64,000 nucleotides of DNA from Teretinema sp942493045 (GTDB lineage Bacteria; Spirochaetota; Spirochaetia; Treponematales; Treponemataceae), in the NCBI GenBank assembly GCA_942493045.1, contig OW818665.1:496001-560000 (forward strand), in the 5' to 3' direction. Positions 17,337 through 25,905 of this stretch are shown here, one piece after another. The notes beneath the pieces were generated by a model. That model saw only the letters and a program-made list of their open reading frames with translations, was not told where the DNA came from and did no database searches. Within the stretch, counting starts at the first letter, position 1. Each line of letters opens with the position of its first letter. Both the position numbers and the translations under genes were made by a program.

Positions 17337-17686
17337 TGACGCTCCGCGCAAGGGGAGAAGAAAGAGAAACTTGTAGTTCGAAGAATTTTGTGTTTGGCTG
17401 TGTCGAGATTGTTGTAAAAGCAAATGTAAATCACGGTCTCAAATGGTTGATGCGCTAGTTCCTGAAGCCCATAGGGCTGGCCCATGATTATTAAAAAGTA
17501 AATTATTTATACGCTGATGAATAGATATGCTGGAATAGTGACCCCGCGTGGAACTGGCTTCGAACGAAAGAGGCCCCAACAACGGTTTCAACCTGTCAAT
17601 TCCTGTTGTCATGGTTTGTGCTAGTCGCTACGCTCGGCACAAACCACGCCAAGCCCTTCGGGCCGGAATTGCAGGTTAAACCAATG
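17331..17686 (+). repeat. gene-less cassette family A, copy 6
   Basis: 356 bp. Belongs to the second leader subfamily, TTGaCGC(TCC)GCGCAA, which differs from TCGaCGC(TTC)GCGCGA by a compensated C-G to T-A pair. Confidence 0.9.
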
Positions 17687-17692
17687 TTAGAT
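17574..17692 (+). other. attC site 24 (family A type)
   Basis: R'' CCCCAAC, R' GTTAGAT; exchange after G17686. Leader GaCGCC(TTC)GGCGC follows. Confidence 0.95.
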
Positions 17693-17725
17693 TGACGCCT
17701 TCGGCGCTTAATTAAGGAGTATGAA

Positions 17726-18451
17726 ATGAGAAATGCAATTATTCTATATGGTGTTTTTCTTCTTTGCATGTTTGGGAAACAAGAATTATCAGCGAATCAA
17801 ACAAATGAGTGTACTGATAGAGTAGTATTCAATGATACGGAATACAGTATTGGAAAGAAAAGCTTGGGTATAGATAAAGACTTTTTAAGAGCTGGGATTG
17901 AACGTGATAAAATTGAATATTCTCTAGAAGTTAAGAAAGGAACAGATTTAATACAAATAATCCCATATGATGATTATGATGCTTCTATCGATACAATCAG
18001 TATATCAGACGAACTGGGTGGAAATTGTTTGAAGGTTGAATTTGAGGGGAATTGGTTTAGAACAAGTCCTGTTGGATATAGTGGGGTTGAGTTCTATAGA
18101 ATATTATCTGATGGCACTTTGATTCTGTATTTTAGGTATTATAAGGAAATTGGCCAGCAGGATATGCCGAAAGCAGACATTCTCAATATTAAAAAAGAAT
18201 CAAATCAAATTATATTAACCTATACATATTTTCATTCAGTAGGCTTCCCAAATATGGGATATGGGAACTTTCAAATTGTATATGTTATAGAAGCAGGAAT
18301 AATACAGTATTCCGACTTATCATCAAATATCATAGCTACTGAATATCCTCAACGCGATCTTCCAACTAGTGAACATAAAATAGATTTGTCACGAGATGGA
18401 TTAAACACAGCTTTTGAGTATTTAACTGCGCCAAGAAAATTCGTGTATTAA
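17726..18451 (+). CDS. secreted hypothetical protein
   Basis: 241 residues with a signal sequence at about 1-23. The rest is beta-rich, with alternating hydrophobic strands and several Tyr and Gly residues, as in exported binding or surface proteins; I do not recognise the family. AAGGAG precedes the ATG. The stop codon overlaps the first base of attC 25. Confidence 0.65.
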   Translation: MRNAIILYGVFLLCMFGKQELSANQTNECTDRVVFNDTEYSIGKKSLGIDKDFLRAGIERDKIEYSLEVKKGTDLIQIIPYDDYDASIDTISISDELGGNCLKVEFEGNWFRTSPVGYSGVEFYRILSDGTLILYFRYYKEIGQQDMPKADILNIKKESNQIILTYTYFHSVGFPNMGYGNFQIVYVIEAGIIQYSDLSSNIIATEYPQRDLPTSEHKIDLSRDGLNTAFEYLTAPRKFVY

Positions 18452-18563
18452 TCTAACAACTGCTTCAACCTGACATTGCTACTGTCACGTTTCTTGCACT
18501 CGCTACGCTCGCTGGCAAGAAACGCGCCAGCTTAACGCAATGCAGGTTAAGCAAATGTTAGTT
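18451..18563 (+). other. attC site 25
   Basis: R'' ATCTAAC, R' GTTAGTT; exchange after G18557. Inner stem GTTTCTTGC / GCAAGAAAC. Leader GaCCC(TCC)GGGC follows. Confidence 0.95.
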
Positions 18564-18601
18564 TGACCCTCCGGGCGGGGGAAAAAAGAGTTGTAAACAT
18601 C

Positions 18602-18639
18602 TTTACAATACGTACAAACAGTAGTAATATTATACGTAT
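18602..18639 (+). promoter_or_regulatory. promoter and operator of a PIN toxin-antitoxin pair
   Basis: TTTACA (18602-18607), 17-bp spacer, TAATAT (18625-18630). Inverted copies ATACGTA (18608-18614) and TACGTAT (18633-18639) flank the -10 box and could bind the antitoxin complex. Confidence 0.75.
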
Positions 18640-18648
18640 GAGGTGCTT

Positions 18649-18888
18649 ATGGAAACAAAATTAACCTTAAAACTAGATCAGAATGTTATTCATTCTGTAA
18701 AGAAGTATGCTGAAAATAATAATCGTAGTTTATCAAAGCTGGTAGAGGATTATTTTAGAAATTTAATATCAGAAAATGAGCCTAAAAAGACTTATTCTCC
18801 CTTAGTTGAAGAGCTTAGTGGTGTCATTTCTGAAAAAGACTTATCAAAAGTTGATTATATATCATATTTGGAAAAGAAATATGAGTAA
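18649..18888 (+). CDS. DUF6364/ribbon-helix-helix-like antitoxin
   Basis: 79 residues. METKLTLKLDQNVIHSVKKYAENNNRSLSKLVEDYF is a ribbon-helix-helix type DNA-binding N-terminus as in DUF6364 antitoxins; the tail should bind the PIN toxin encoded next. I prefer the ATG at 18649 because TGAGGTG lies just upstream, although the gap is short; a GTG at 18643 is the alternative. It overlaps the toxin gene by 8 bp. Confidence 0.85.
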   Translation: METKLTLKLDQNVIHSVKKYAENNNRSLSKLVEDYFRNLISENEPKKTYSPLVEELSGVISEKDLSKVDYISYLEKKYE

Positions 18889-19303
18889 CAAAGTCTTTAT
18901 AGACTCGGATATTATACTAGATCTTTTATGTAAAAGAACGCCATTCTATGACTATGCCGCAGCAGTTTTTACATTAGGAGATACAGCTAAGATACAGTTA
19001 GTAACTACTTCTCTTGTGTTTGCAAATGTTTTCTATATTTTACGAAAAATACTTGGAATTGATAAAGCAAAAGAATTATTGAGAAAATTAAGAATAATGG
19101 TAAGTGTAATTTCTGTTGATGAAAAAATTGTTGATTTAGCTTTAAACTCTAAGTTTTCTGATTTTGAGGACGGTTTGCAGTATTTTACTGCAAGAGAGAA
19201 TTCAATCAAAATTTTATTAACAAGAAACGGAAAAGATTACAAAGAGAAAGATTTGATTATTCAAACACCGGAAGAATATTTAAAATCAAAATTGAAAAAA
19301 TGA
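18881..19303 (+). CDS. PIN-domain toxin (VapC-like)
   Basis: 140 residues starting at the ATG inside the antitoxin's end (ATGAGTAA). KVFIDSDIILDLLCKRTPFYDYA carries the first PIN acidic residue, SDFEDGLQYFTA the second cluster (D/E) and LLTRNGKDY the third region. PIN toxins cut tRNA or other RNAs using metal-coordinating acidic residues. The same frame extends upstream to 18806, but overlap and codon context favour 18881. Confidence 0.88.
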   Translation: MSNKVFIDSDIILDLLCKRTPFYDYAAAVFTLGDTAKIQLVTTSLVFANVFYILRKILGIDKAKELLRKLRIMVSVISVDEKIVDLALNSKFSDFEDGLQYFTARENSIKILLTRNGKDYKEKDLIIQTPEEYLKSKLKK

Positions 19304-19329
19304 AAATTTACATATTTTAAGGAACAGAA

Positions 19330-19445
19330 AACTAACAACTGCTTCAACCTGACATTGCTATTGTCACACTTTTTGCTAGTCGTCGCTGCGCTCCTCGGCA
19401 AAAAGTGCGCCAATGTACGCAATGCAGGTTAAGCAAATGTTCGAT
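19330..19445 (+). other. attC site 26
   Basis: R'' AACTAAC, R' GTTCGAT; exchange after G19439. Inner stem CACTTTTTGC / GCAAAAAGTG. Leader GaCGCC(TTC)GGCGC follows. Confidence 0.95.
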
Positions 19446-19471
19446 GGACGCCTTCGGCGCAAAAGGATGAT

Positions 19472-19834
19472 ATGGGAATCATTCAAAGATGGCAGCAAAT
19501 AAACTTAAAACAAAAATTTATTTTAATTTTTTACCTATTTGCTTTCTTAATAGCAACTAGTACTCATGTATTTGATATAGTTCAATAGGGATTCTTACCA
19601 TATGACGGTAAACCGGTGTGGGCAAGAATATATTGGACTTCTTTGACAATAATTGATCCTTTAGCGATATTCATATTATTTATTTCATGTAATATTGGTA
19701 TTTTATTTTATGGTATAATAATCGTAAGTGATGTATTTATAAACATCTACTTTGCAGTTTACCTTGATAGTTTGAATGGACTTTTTAATTTTTATTTATT
19801 TTCATACAAATTACTATTAAATAATTATAATTAA
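19472..19834 (+). pseudogene. small membrane protein gene interrupted by TAG
   Basis: From an ATG after AAAAGGATG the frame runs 38 codons to a TAG at 19586-19588 and continues in the same frame for another 81 codons to TAA. The part after the stop (RIYWTSLTIIDPLAIFILF, then IIIVSDVFINIYF) resembles a family of small three- or four-helix membrane proteins in other bacteria (R.YWTSLTFLDPLA..LLF pattern, from memory), whose N-terminus would cover the part before the stop. So one gene appears split by a single nonsense codon. Readthrough is possible but unproven. Confidence 0.7.
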
Positions 19835-19926
19835 TTTTTTATGTTTATGATAAGTAAGGCGAATAGTATTATTTTTTTTAAAAACTTTCTTAATTTTTTT
19901 CTAAGATGGTTTATAGGTGCTATTAG

Positions 19927-20301
19927 ATGACTATAGATAACGAACTTAAAAAAGATTTCATTAATTGTATTTACTTTAAAACTAAAAAAACATTAGATGA
20001 TGAAGATTTTTCTTTCTATACAATTGATAATATAGCATATGAACTTGATCAATTAATATATTCTATAAAACAAATTGATTTGTATAGAAATTTTAACACA
20101 AAACTTGAATGTAAAAAACCGAAGAAAATTGAGTCATTATTTTATATTGGAAATGGTGAAAATATTGATGGTATTTTTTATAAAATATTATTCTTTCATT
20201 ATTTTGGAAAATTTAAAAAAACAAAATATGAAACTAGAACTATCAAATATTTGAATGAGATTCTTACATTTTTAGATAAGTTTAGAGTGGTATTAGGATA
20301 A
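19927..20301 (+). CDS. hypothetical protein
   Basis: 124 residues, not recognised. Soluble, Lys/Asp/Tyr-rich, probably helical, with no signal peptide. It shares its cassette with the interrupted membrane-protein gene, about 90 bp downstream. The ribosome site (TAGGTG) is weak. It could depend on the upstream gene for expression. Confidence 0.5.
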   Translation: MTIDNELKKDFINCIYFKTKKTLDDEDFSFYTIDNIAYELDQLIYSIKQIDLYRNFNTKLECKKPKKIESLFYIGNGENIDGIFYKILFFHYFGKFKKTKYETRTIKYLNEILTFLDKFRVVLG

Positions 20302-20308
20302 AGAGAGC

Positions 20309-20429
20309 ATCGAACAACTGCTTCAACTTGACATTTACTTTGTCACGTAGTTTGCACTCGCTACGCTCGATTGCAAACTACGCGCCAAGCCCTACGGGCA
20401 CGTAAACGCAAGTTAAGCAAATGTTAGGT
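20309..20429 (+). other. attC site 27
   Basis: R'' ATCGAAC, R' GTTAGGT; exchange after G20423. CAACTTGA / CAAGTT arms; inner stem CGTAGTTTGC / GCAAACTACG. Leader GaCCC(TTC)GGGC follows. Confidence 0.95.
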
Positions 20430-20552
20430 TGACCCTTCGGGCTCAATAAAATATTAAAAAAAAGAATAACTTATAACCAGATGCTAGGTTTATCGCGTTG
20501 TTAAGAGAGAGTATTTCTAAACTAGAGAAATATTAATTGTAAAGGTCTTGCA

Positions 20553-20882
20553 ATGGATTTTATATTTTTAATAATTGTTTTTTTATTCGTATTTTTTAGA
20601 TTTTTTTCAAAACAGAAAAAAAGACAACATAGAACTGATTATTATCATGACTACTTAAAAACTGCTGAATGGCAAAGAAAAAGATTTATTGTACTAGAGA
20701 GAGATAAGTACCGCTGTGTATATTGTGGCGCAAAAGCAACACAGGTTCATCATAAAAAATATGCTAAAAATAATATTGGAAAGGAACCAATAGAATGGTT
20801 GGTCTCGGTCTGTGATAGTTGTCATCAAAGAATGCATGGTAAGAGTAATAATAGTCCTTTTTTGAAAAATTTTTATGTTTAA
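20553..20882 (+). CDS. membrane-anchored HNH endonuclease
   Basis: 109 residues. A hydrophobic helix at about 3-17 is followed by a compact HNH nuclease: C55-x2-C58, the pair H66-H67 in QVHHKKY, and C87-x2-C90 with H95 in VCDSCHQRMH. The cysteines would hold a structural zinc, and the histidines a catalytic metal for DNA cleavage. The membrane anchor at the N-terminus is odd for a nuclease and suggests action near the envelope, for example on incoming DNA. The next 220 bp (20883-21105) are AT-rich and empty. Confidence 0.88.
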   Translation: MDFIFLIIVFLFVFFRFFSKQKKRQHRTDYYHDYLKTAEWQRKRFIVLERDKYRCVYCGAKATQVHHKKYAKNNIGKEPIEWLVSVCDSCHQRMHGKSNNSPFLKNFYV

Positions 20883-21105
20883 TATATTCTAGGATTTAAT
20901 TGGTACATTATTATCACGCACGATTGTAATGTATAAAGTAATTGTTAAGTATTTAATAGTTAATGATTCAGTTGAAATATAAATAATCGCGTATTGTTGA
21001 GTTTTTAATTCTTTCTTTATAAAAGTTTATTAGAAGTAAATGATAATAACAATTTTCTACGAAATATTAAGTATGCAAAAGTGCAAAGTCAGTTGAGTGT
21101 AAAAA

Positions 21106-21223
21106 ACCTAACAACTGCTTCGAGCGGACATTGCCTTTGTCATAAAACTTGCTGTCGCTACGCTCGGCAAGTTTTACGCCAAGCCCTTCGGGCACGGCAA
21201 TGCAGCTCAAGCAAATGTTGGGT
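21106..21223 (+). other. attC site 28
   Basis: R'' ACCTAAC, R' GTTGGGT; exchange after G21217. CGAGCGGA / GCAGCTCAAG arms; inner stem AAAACTTGC / GCAAGTTTT. Confidence 0.95.
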
Positions 21224-21573
21224 CGACGCTTCGCGCGAGAGGAAAAGAAAGAGAAACTTGTCGTTCGAAGAATTTTGTGTTTGGCTGTGTCGAGATTGTT
21301 GTAAAAGCAAATGTAAATCACGGTCTCAAATGGTTGATGCGCTAGTTCCTGAAGCCCATAGGGCTGGCCCATGATAATTAAAAAGTAAATTATTTACACG
21401 CTGATGAATAGATATGCTGGAATAGTGACCCCGCGTGGAACGGGCTTTGAACGAAAGAGACCCCAACAACGGTTTCAACCTGTCAATTCCTGTTGTCATG
21501 GTTTGTGCTAGTCGCTGCGCTCAGCACAAACCACGCCAAGCCCTTCGGGCCGGAATTGCAGGTTAAACCAATG
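21218..21573 (+). repeat. gene-less cassette family A, copy 7
   Basis: 356 bp, leader CGaCGC(TTC)GCGCG; followed head-to-tail by copy 8. Confidence 0.9.
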
Positions 21574-21579
21574 TTGGGT
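21461..21579 (+). other. attC site 29 (family A type)
   Basis: R'' CCCCAAC, R' GTTGGGT; exchange after G21573. Confidence 0.95.
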
Positions 21580-21929
21580 TGACGCTCCGCGCAAGGGGAG
21601 AAGAAAGAGAAACTTGTAGTTCGAAGAATTTTGTGTTTGGCTGTGTCGAGATTGTTGTAAAAGCAAATGTAAATCACGGTCTCAAATGGTTGATGCCCTA
21701 GTTCCTGAAGCCCATAGGGCAGGCCCATGATTATTAAAAAGTAAATTATTTACACGCTGATGAATAGATATGCTGGAATAGTGACCCCGCGTGGAACTGG
21801 CTTCGAACGAAAGAGGCCCCAACAACGGTTTCAACCTGTCAATTCCTGTTGTCATGGTTTGTGCTATTCGCTACGCTCGGCACAAACCACGCCAAGCCCT
21901 TCGGGCCGGAATTGCAGGTTAAACCAATG
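21574..21929 (+). repeat. gene-less cassette family A, copy 8
   Basis: 356 bp, second leader subfamily TTGaCGC(TCC)GCGCAA. Confidence 0.9.
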
Positions 21930-21935
21930 TTAGGG
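21817..21935 (+). other. attC site 30 (family A type)
   Basis: R'' CCCCAAC, R' GTTAGGG; exchange after G21929. Leader GaCCC(TGC)GGGC follows. Confidence 0.95.
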
Positions 21936-22032
21936 AGACCCTGCGGGCGGCGGAAAGAGACCAAATATTTTCTATATTCAATTATTGGCATTAATAAAAA
22001 GTTATGTTAACCAATTGATTAATAAAAAATAC

Positions 22033-22065
22033 TTGATAATATGTATAAAAGTATGTATAATACAT
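22033..22065 (+). promoter_or_regulatory. brnTA promoter and operator
   Basis: TTGATA (22033-22038), 17-bp spacer, TATAAT (22056-22061). The palindrome ATGTAT-A-ATACAT (22053-22065) sits on the -10 box, as expected for BrnA autorepression. Transcription should start within a few bases of the ATG at 22070, so the message is probably leaderless. Confidence 0.8.
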
Positions 22066-22069
22066 ATGT

Positions 22070-22345
22070 ATGAACTTTGAGTGGGACGAAACCAAGAATC
22101 GTATTAACCTACAAAAGCATGGGGTTTCTTTCGAAGAAGCACAAAATGCTTTTTTTGATCCTAATAGGGTTATTATTAAGGATCATAAACACTCAGAGGC
22201 TGAAGATAGATTTTTCTGTATAGGAAAGACAGAAATTGGTATAGCTACGGTTCGGTTTACCCTGCGTTCTAATAATATTAGAATCATTGGTGCCGGATAT
22301 TGGAGAGAAGGAAAGGAACGGTATGAAAAAGAAAATATATACTAA
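22070..22345 (+). CDS. brnT: BrnT-family ribonuclease toxin
   Basis: 91 residues, typical length. FEWDETKNRINLQKHGVSFEEA is the BrnT signature, followed by the strand pattern and RIIGAGYWREGKERYE end. BrnT has a RelE-like fold and arrests growth by cutting RNA; BrnA binds it and represses the operon. There is no ribosome binding site because the promoter -10 box ends 9 bp before the ATG. It overlaps brnA by 23 bp. Confidence 0.92.
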   Translation: MNFEWDETKNRINLQKHGVSFEEAQNAFFDPNRVIIKDHKHSEAEDRFFCIGKTEIGIATVRFTLRSNNIRIIGAGYWREGKERYEKENIY

Positions 22346-22589
22346 TGCCCCAACAGATATGGTTAATACAATAAACGAAGGTGAAAAAATATATGATTTT
22401 CTTCCACCTCCGGATCAATTGGTTAAAAAAAATCCTAAAATAAAGGTAACAATTACTCTTAATAGCAGAAGTGTGGAATTTTTTAAAAAATATGCAAAAA
22501 AAAATAATGTTAAATATCAAACAATGATAAATGAAGTCTTAGATCAATATGCACAAAAATATAACGAGCTAGGATCTAATACTAGATAG
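22323..22589 (+). CDS. brnA: BrnA-family antitoxin
   Basis: 88 residues with the start set at ATG 22323 inside the brnT end. The C-terminal part (KVTITLNSRSVEFFKKYAKKNNVKYQTMINEVLDQYA) is a ribbon-helix-helix DNA-binding domain, and the N-terminal part would bind BrnT. GGAACGG before the ATG may serve as the ribosome site. Order toxin then antitoxin is normal for this family. Confidence 0.9.
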   Translation: MKKKIYTNAPTDMVNTINEGEKIYDFLPPPDQLVKKNPKIKVTITLNSRSVEFFKKYAKKNNVKYQTMINEVLDQYAQKYNELGSNTR

Positions 22590-22624
22590 TATAAAATTTC
22601 TTTTTATTAACGTGTGAAAAAGAT

Positions 22625-22742
22625 CCCTAACAACTGCTTCGAGCGGACATTGCCTTTGTCATAAAACTTGCTGTCGCTCCGCTCGGCAAGTTTTACGCCA
22701 AGCCCTTCGGGCACGGCAATGCAGCTCAAGCAAATGTTATAT
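22625..22742 (+). other. attC site 31
   Basis: R'' CCCTAAC, R' GTTATAT; exchange after G22736. CGAGCGGA / GCAGCTCAAG arms. Confidence 0.95.
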
Positions 22743-23299
22743 CGTCGTCGCTAACGCGACGCGCCGAAGATTTCGCCAAGGCGAGGATTAAGAGATGAAT
22801 TGGCTCGCTTCGCTCGGAATAAAAAAGAAAGAGAAGAGCTGGCTCGCTTCGCTCGGAAGATAAAGAAAGAAAAGAATTAGCTCGCTTCGCTCGGAAGATA
22901 AAGAAAGATAAGAACTGGCTCGCTTCGCTCGGAAGATGAAGAAAGAGAAGAATTGGTTCGCTTCGCTCGAAATAATTAAGAAAACTTCGGAAAGTTGCTA
23001 CACAATATTGTTGTAATCGCTCACCGCGGGAAAGAGCTAAGAAGGCTTCGACAAGTTGCTGCGCAACATAATATGAATCGCTCACAGCGATGAATATTTT
23101 AAACCGCTTCGCAACATTATTATAATAATAATAAGAATTTTACAGATAAAAGAAATAGACTACAAAATTGATTAATAGTAAAAGAAAAGGAAAAAAATAT
23201 AACAACTAGTTCAACCTGACATTGCTATGTCACAAAACTTGCTTTCTGGCTTCGCCAGGCAAGTTTTGCGCCATGAACGCAATGCAGGTTAACTAAATG
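22737..23299 (+). repeat. gene-less cassette family B, copy 2
   Basis: 563 bp. Five units of the GGCTCGCTTCGCTCGG repeat start at 22802, 22841, 22879, 22917 and 22955 (period 38-39 bp), then two 61-bp units at 22994 and 23055. Confidence 0.9.
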
Positions 23300-23305
23300 T
23301 TCTAC
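23197..23305 (+). other. attC site 32 (family B type)
   Basis: R'' ATATAAC, R' GTTCTAC; exchange after G23299. CTAGTT / AACTAA arms. Leader GaCGC(TGC)GCGC follows. Confidence 0.95.
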
Positions 23306-23427
23306 AGACGCTGCGCGCGCAGATAATTAAGAGTATGATAATATATGCATTCAAATGATTTGCTAAAAAGTATGATAATCTGTTAAGAGAAACTTAAATT
23401 ACTATTGTTTTGTTAAAGGCTAAGTCT

Positions 23428-23989
23428 ATGTATTTACCAAAAAGTAAAGATGAGTTTGTTGGTCAATATTGGTTGAAAAATGATTTGATTGATATATGTG
23501 TTGAATATGGTTTACCAAAAAATGGTTCCAAAGAAGAATTGACTTTAAACATTTGTAACTATTTAGAAAAAAAACAAATAGTATATTTTAAAAAGGATAT
23601 TTCGAAAAGAAATGCTGATTATGAGATTTCTTTGATTAACACAATTGATTCTAATTATAAAAATGATGAAAACCATAGAGAATTTTTCAAAAGTGTTATT
23701 GGGATTTCCTTTAAGTATAATGTACAATTTATGAATTGGATGAATGATAATAAAGGATTAAAAACATATAATGAGGCTGTTTTGCAATGGAGAAAAATTG
23801 ATTTAGAGATTAAAAATGGAAAAAAAATATGAAATTGGCAAGCAATTTGAATACAACCAATATACTAGAGATTTTTTCAAAGCTAATCCTGATAAATCAA
23901 GAGCAGATTGTATTAAATGTTGGAATTATAAGAAAAGTAAACAAGGTTTCCATGGATATGAATTATCGGATTTAGATATTCTTGAATAG
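23428..23989 (+). pseudogene. SAP-domain/DUF6434 protein gene, frameshifted in an A8 run
   Basis: The first frame (23428-23832, 134 residues) has a SAP-like DNA-binding motif (LIDICVEYGLPKNGSKEELTLNI) and the first part of a DUF6434-like region (EFFKSVIGISFKYNVQFMNWM, then KTYNEAVLQW). The second frame (23816-23989, 57 residues) continues with YEIGKQFEYNQYTRDFFKANP and HGYELSDL, which belongs to the same domain in full-length relatives. Removing one A from the run of eight at 23820-23827 would join them exactly. The cause may be a real mutation, an assembly error or a programmed slip. Confidence 0.8.
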
Positions 23990-24002
23990 TTTTGAGTGAG
24001 AT

Positions 24003-24120
24003 GTAGAACAACTGATTCAACTCGACAATTCCTGTTGTCATGGTTTGTGCTGTCGCTGCGCTCGGCACAAACCACGCCAAGCCCTTCGGGCCGGAATTGC
24101 GAGTTAAGCAAATGTTATAT
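24003..24120 (+). other. attC site 33
   Basis: R'' GTAGAAC, R' GTTATAT; exchange after G24114. Arms CTGATTCAACTCGA / GAGTTAAGCAAA with one unpaired position; inner stem ATGGTTTGTGC / GCACAAACCA. Confidence 0.94.
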
Positions 24121-24850
24121 CGTCGTCGCTAACGCGCCGCGCCGAAGATTTCGCCAAGGCGAGGAAGAAGAGAAGAATTGGCTCGCTTCGCTCGGAAGAT
24201 AAAGAAAGATAAATTAATCAGAAATTGAGATAATCTTGAGATATTGCTACGCAATATTTTTGGAATCGCTTTTCGCGAGGATTAATTAAGAAAGCTACGA
24301 AAAGTTGCTACGCAATATTGTTATAATCGCTCACCGCGGGAAAGAATTAAGATAACTCCGAAAGGTTGCTTCGCAATAGTGTTGCAATCGCTCGCCGCGG
24401 GAAAGAATTAAGAACACTCCGAGAGGTTGCTTCGCAATATTGTTGTAATCGCTCACCGCGGGAAAGAGTTAAGAATGCTCCGACAGGTTGCTACGCAATA
24501 TTGTTGTAATCGCTCACCGCGGGAAAGAGTTAATAAGGTTCCGACAGGTTGCTGCGCAATATTGTTGTAATCGCTCACCGCGGGAAAGAGTTAAGAAGGC
24601 TTCGACAAGTTGCTGCGCAACATAATATGAATCGCTCACAGCGATGAAATATTTAGACCGCTTCGCGACATTATTACAATAATAAGAAATGTACAAATAA
24701 AAGAAATAGACTAAAAAGTTGAATAATAGTAAAAGAAAAGGAAAAAAATATAACAACTAGTTCAACCTGACATTGCTATGTCACAAAACTTGCTTTCTGG
24801 CTTCGCCAGGCAAGTTTTGCGCCATGTACGCAATGCAGGTTAACTAAATG
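24115..24850 (+). repeat. gene-less cassette family B, copy 3
   Basis: 736 bp. One 38-bp type unit (24180) and then seven 61-bp units at 24243, 24304, 24365, 24426, 24487, 24548 and 24609, with perfectly regular spacing. The loop base of the TTGCTNCGCAA hairpin changes between units (A, T, G). Confidence 0.92.
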
Positions 24851-24856
24851 TTAGAC
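24748..24856 (+). other. attC site 34 (family B type)
   Basis: R'' ATATAAC, R' GTTAGAC; exchange after G24850. Leader ACaCCC(TTC)GGGGT follows. Confidence 0.95.
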
Positions 24857-24900
24857 ACACCCTTCGGGGTGAAGAGAAAGAAAAAAATGGAGATTAAACT

Positions 24901-25791
24901 ATGGCAAAAAAAGAAATAAAAAAAACAAAAGGTCCAGATTTTATTAAATATATTGTTCCCATAATTGAAATACTTAATGAACTAGGTGGTTCTGGTAATC
25001 CTTCTGAGGTCACTGATTTGATTATTGAGAAATATAATATATCTGAAGAAGAGTTAAACTTGCTTAATAAAAATGGTGGTTCTACAGTAAAAAATAGAAT
25101 TGCATGGGCAAGATTTTATTTGGTAAAAGGTGGAGTATTAGATTCATCAAAACGAGGTGTATGGTCATTAAAAGGTGATTATAATGAAATAATAGATTTG
25201 TCAGATGTAAATGCATTTTTCAAAAAAACTCATGAAAAGTTTGAAATAAAAAATGAAAAAGAGAAAGTTGAAAATACAGAAAATCCTTTAGATGAAGAAA
25301 TTGAAGAGAAAGTTGAAGATGAAAGTTATAAGGAAAAAATATTAAATCTATTAAAGGAATTACCACCTTCTGGTTTTGAGCGATTATGTCAACGTTTATT
25401 ACGTGAATCTGGTTTTACACAAGTTAAAGTAACAGGAAAATCTGGCGATGGTGGAATAGATGGTTATGGTGTTCTTGAACTGAATCCATTAATGAGTTTT
25501 AAGGTATTATTTCAATCAAAAAGATACAAAGAAGTTGTTAGTACTGATAAGGTAAGAGATTTTCGTGGTGCAATGGCTGGAAGGGCTGATAAAGGTATAA
25601 TTATTACGACTGGTAGATTTACACAAGATGCAAAAAATGAAGCTGTTCGAGATGGCGTTCCACCAATAGAACTTGTTGATGGTGAAAAATTAGTTTCAAT
25701 GTTTGAAAATTTAGAATTTGGACTTATACCAAGAACTGTATACGATATCGATTTAGAATTTTTCAAAGAATTCCAAGAAAAAGATGTCTAA
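24901..25791 (+). CDS. mrr: Mrr-type restriction endonuclease
   Basis: 296 residues, the usual length. The N-terminal winged-helix Mrr_N region is at about 11-95 (ILNELGGSGNPSEVTDLI, then RGVWSL), a charged linker follows, and the Mrr catalytic domain is at about 150-280 with FERLCQRLL, GDGGIDGYG (D187) and QSKRYK (Q205, K207), the PD-(D/E)xK active site. Mrr enzymes are type IV systems that cut foreign methylated DNA. All catalytic residues are kept. The TAA stop lies in attC 35. Confidence 0.93.
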   Translation: MAKKEIKKTKGPDFIKYIVPIIEILNELGGSGNPSEVTDLIIEKYNISEEELNLLNKNGGSTVKNRIAWARFYLVKGGVLDSSKRGVWSLKGDYNEIIDLSDVNAFFKKTHEKFEIKNEKEKVENTENPLDEEIEEKVEDESYKEKILNLLKELPPSGFERLCQRLLRESGFTQVKVTGKSGDGGIDGYGVLELNPLMSFKVLFQSKRYKEVVSTDKVRDFRGAMAGRADKGIIITTGRFTQDAKNEAVRDGVPPIELVDGEKLVSMFENLEFGLIPRTVYDIDLEFFKEFQEKDV

Positions 25792-25905
25792 CAACTGCTT
25801 CAACATCGACAATTCCTGTTGTCATGGTTTGTGCTAGTCGCTGCGCTCGGCACAAACCACGCCAAGCCCTACGGGCCGGAATTGCGAGTTAAGCAAATGT
25901 TATAT
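25786..25905 (+). other. attC site 35
   Basis: R'' GTCTAAC, R' GTTATAT; exchange after G25899. Left arm CAACATCGA has one extra base opposite GAGTT; inner stem ATGGTTTGTGC / GCACAAACCA. Confidence 0.94.

Noticed and set aside
19586..19588. TAG as a recoded amino acid such as pyrrolysine
   Set aside because: No sign of recoding in other genes: TAG ends other cassette genes (for example 44249-44251) normally.
22726..23085. Minus-strand frames across family B with repeated SERSEP/SEASQ-like peptides
   Set aside because: The repeat periods (38 and 61 bp) are not multiples of three, so the peptides change frame from unit to unit.
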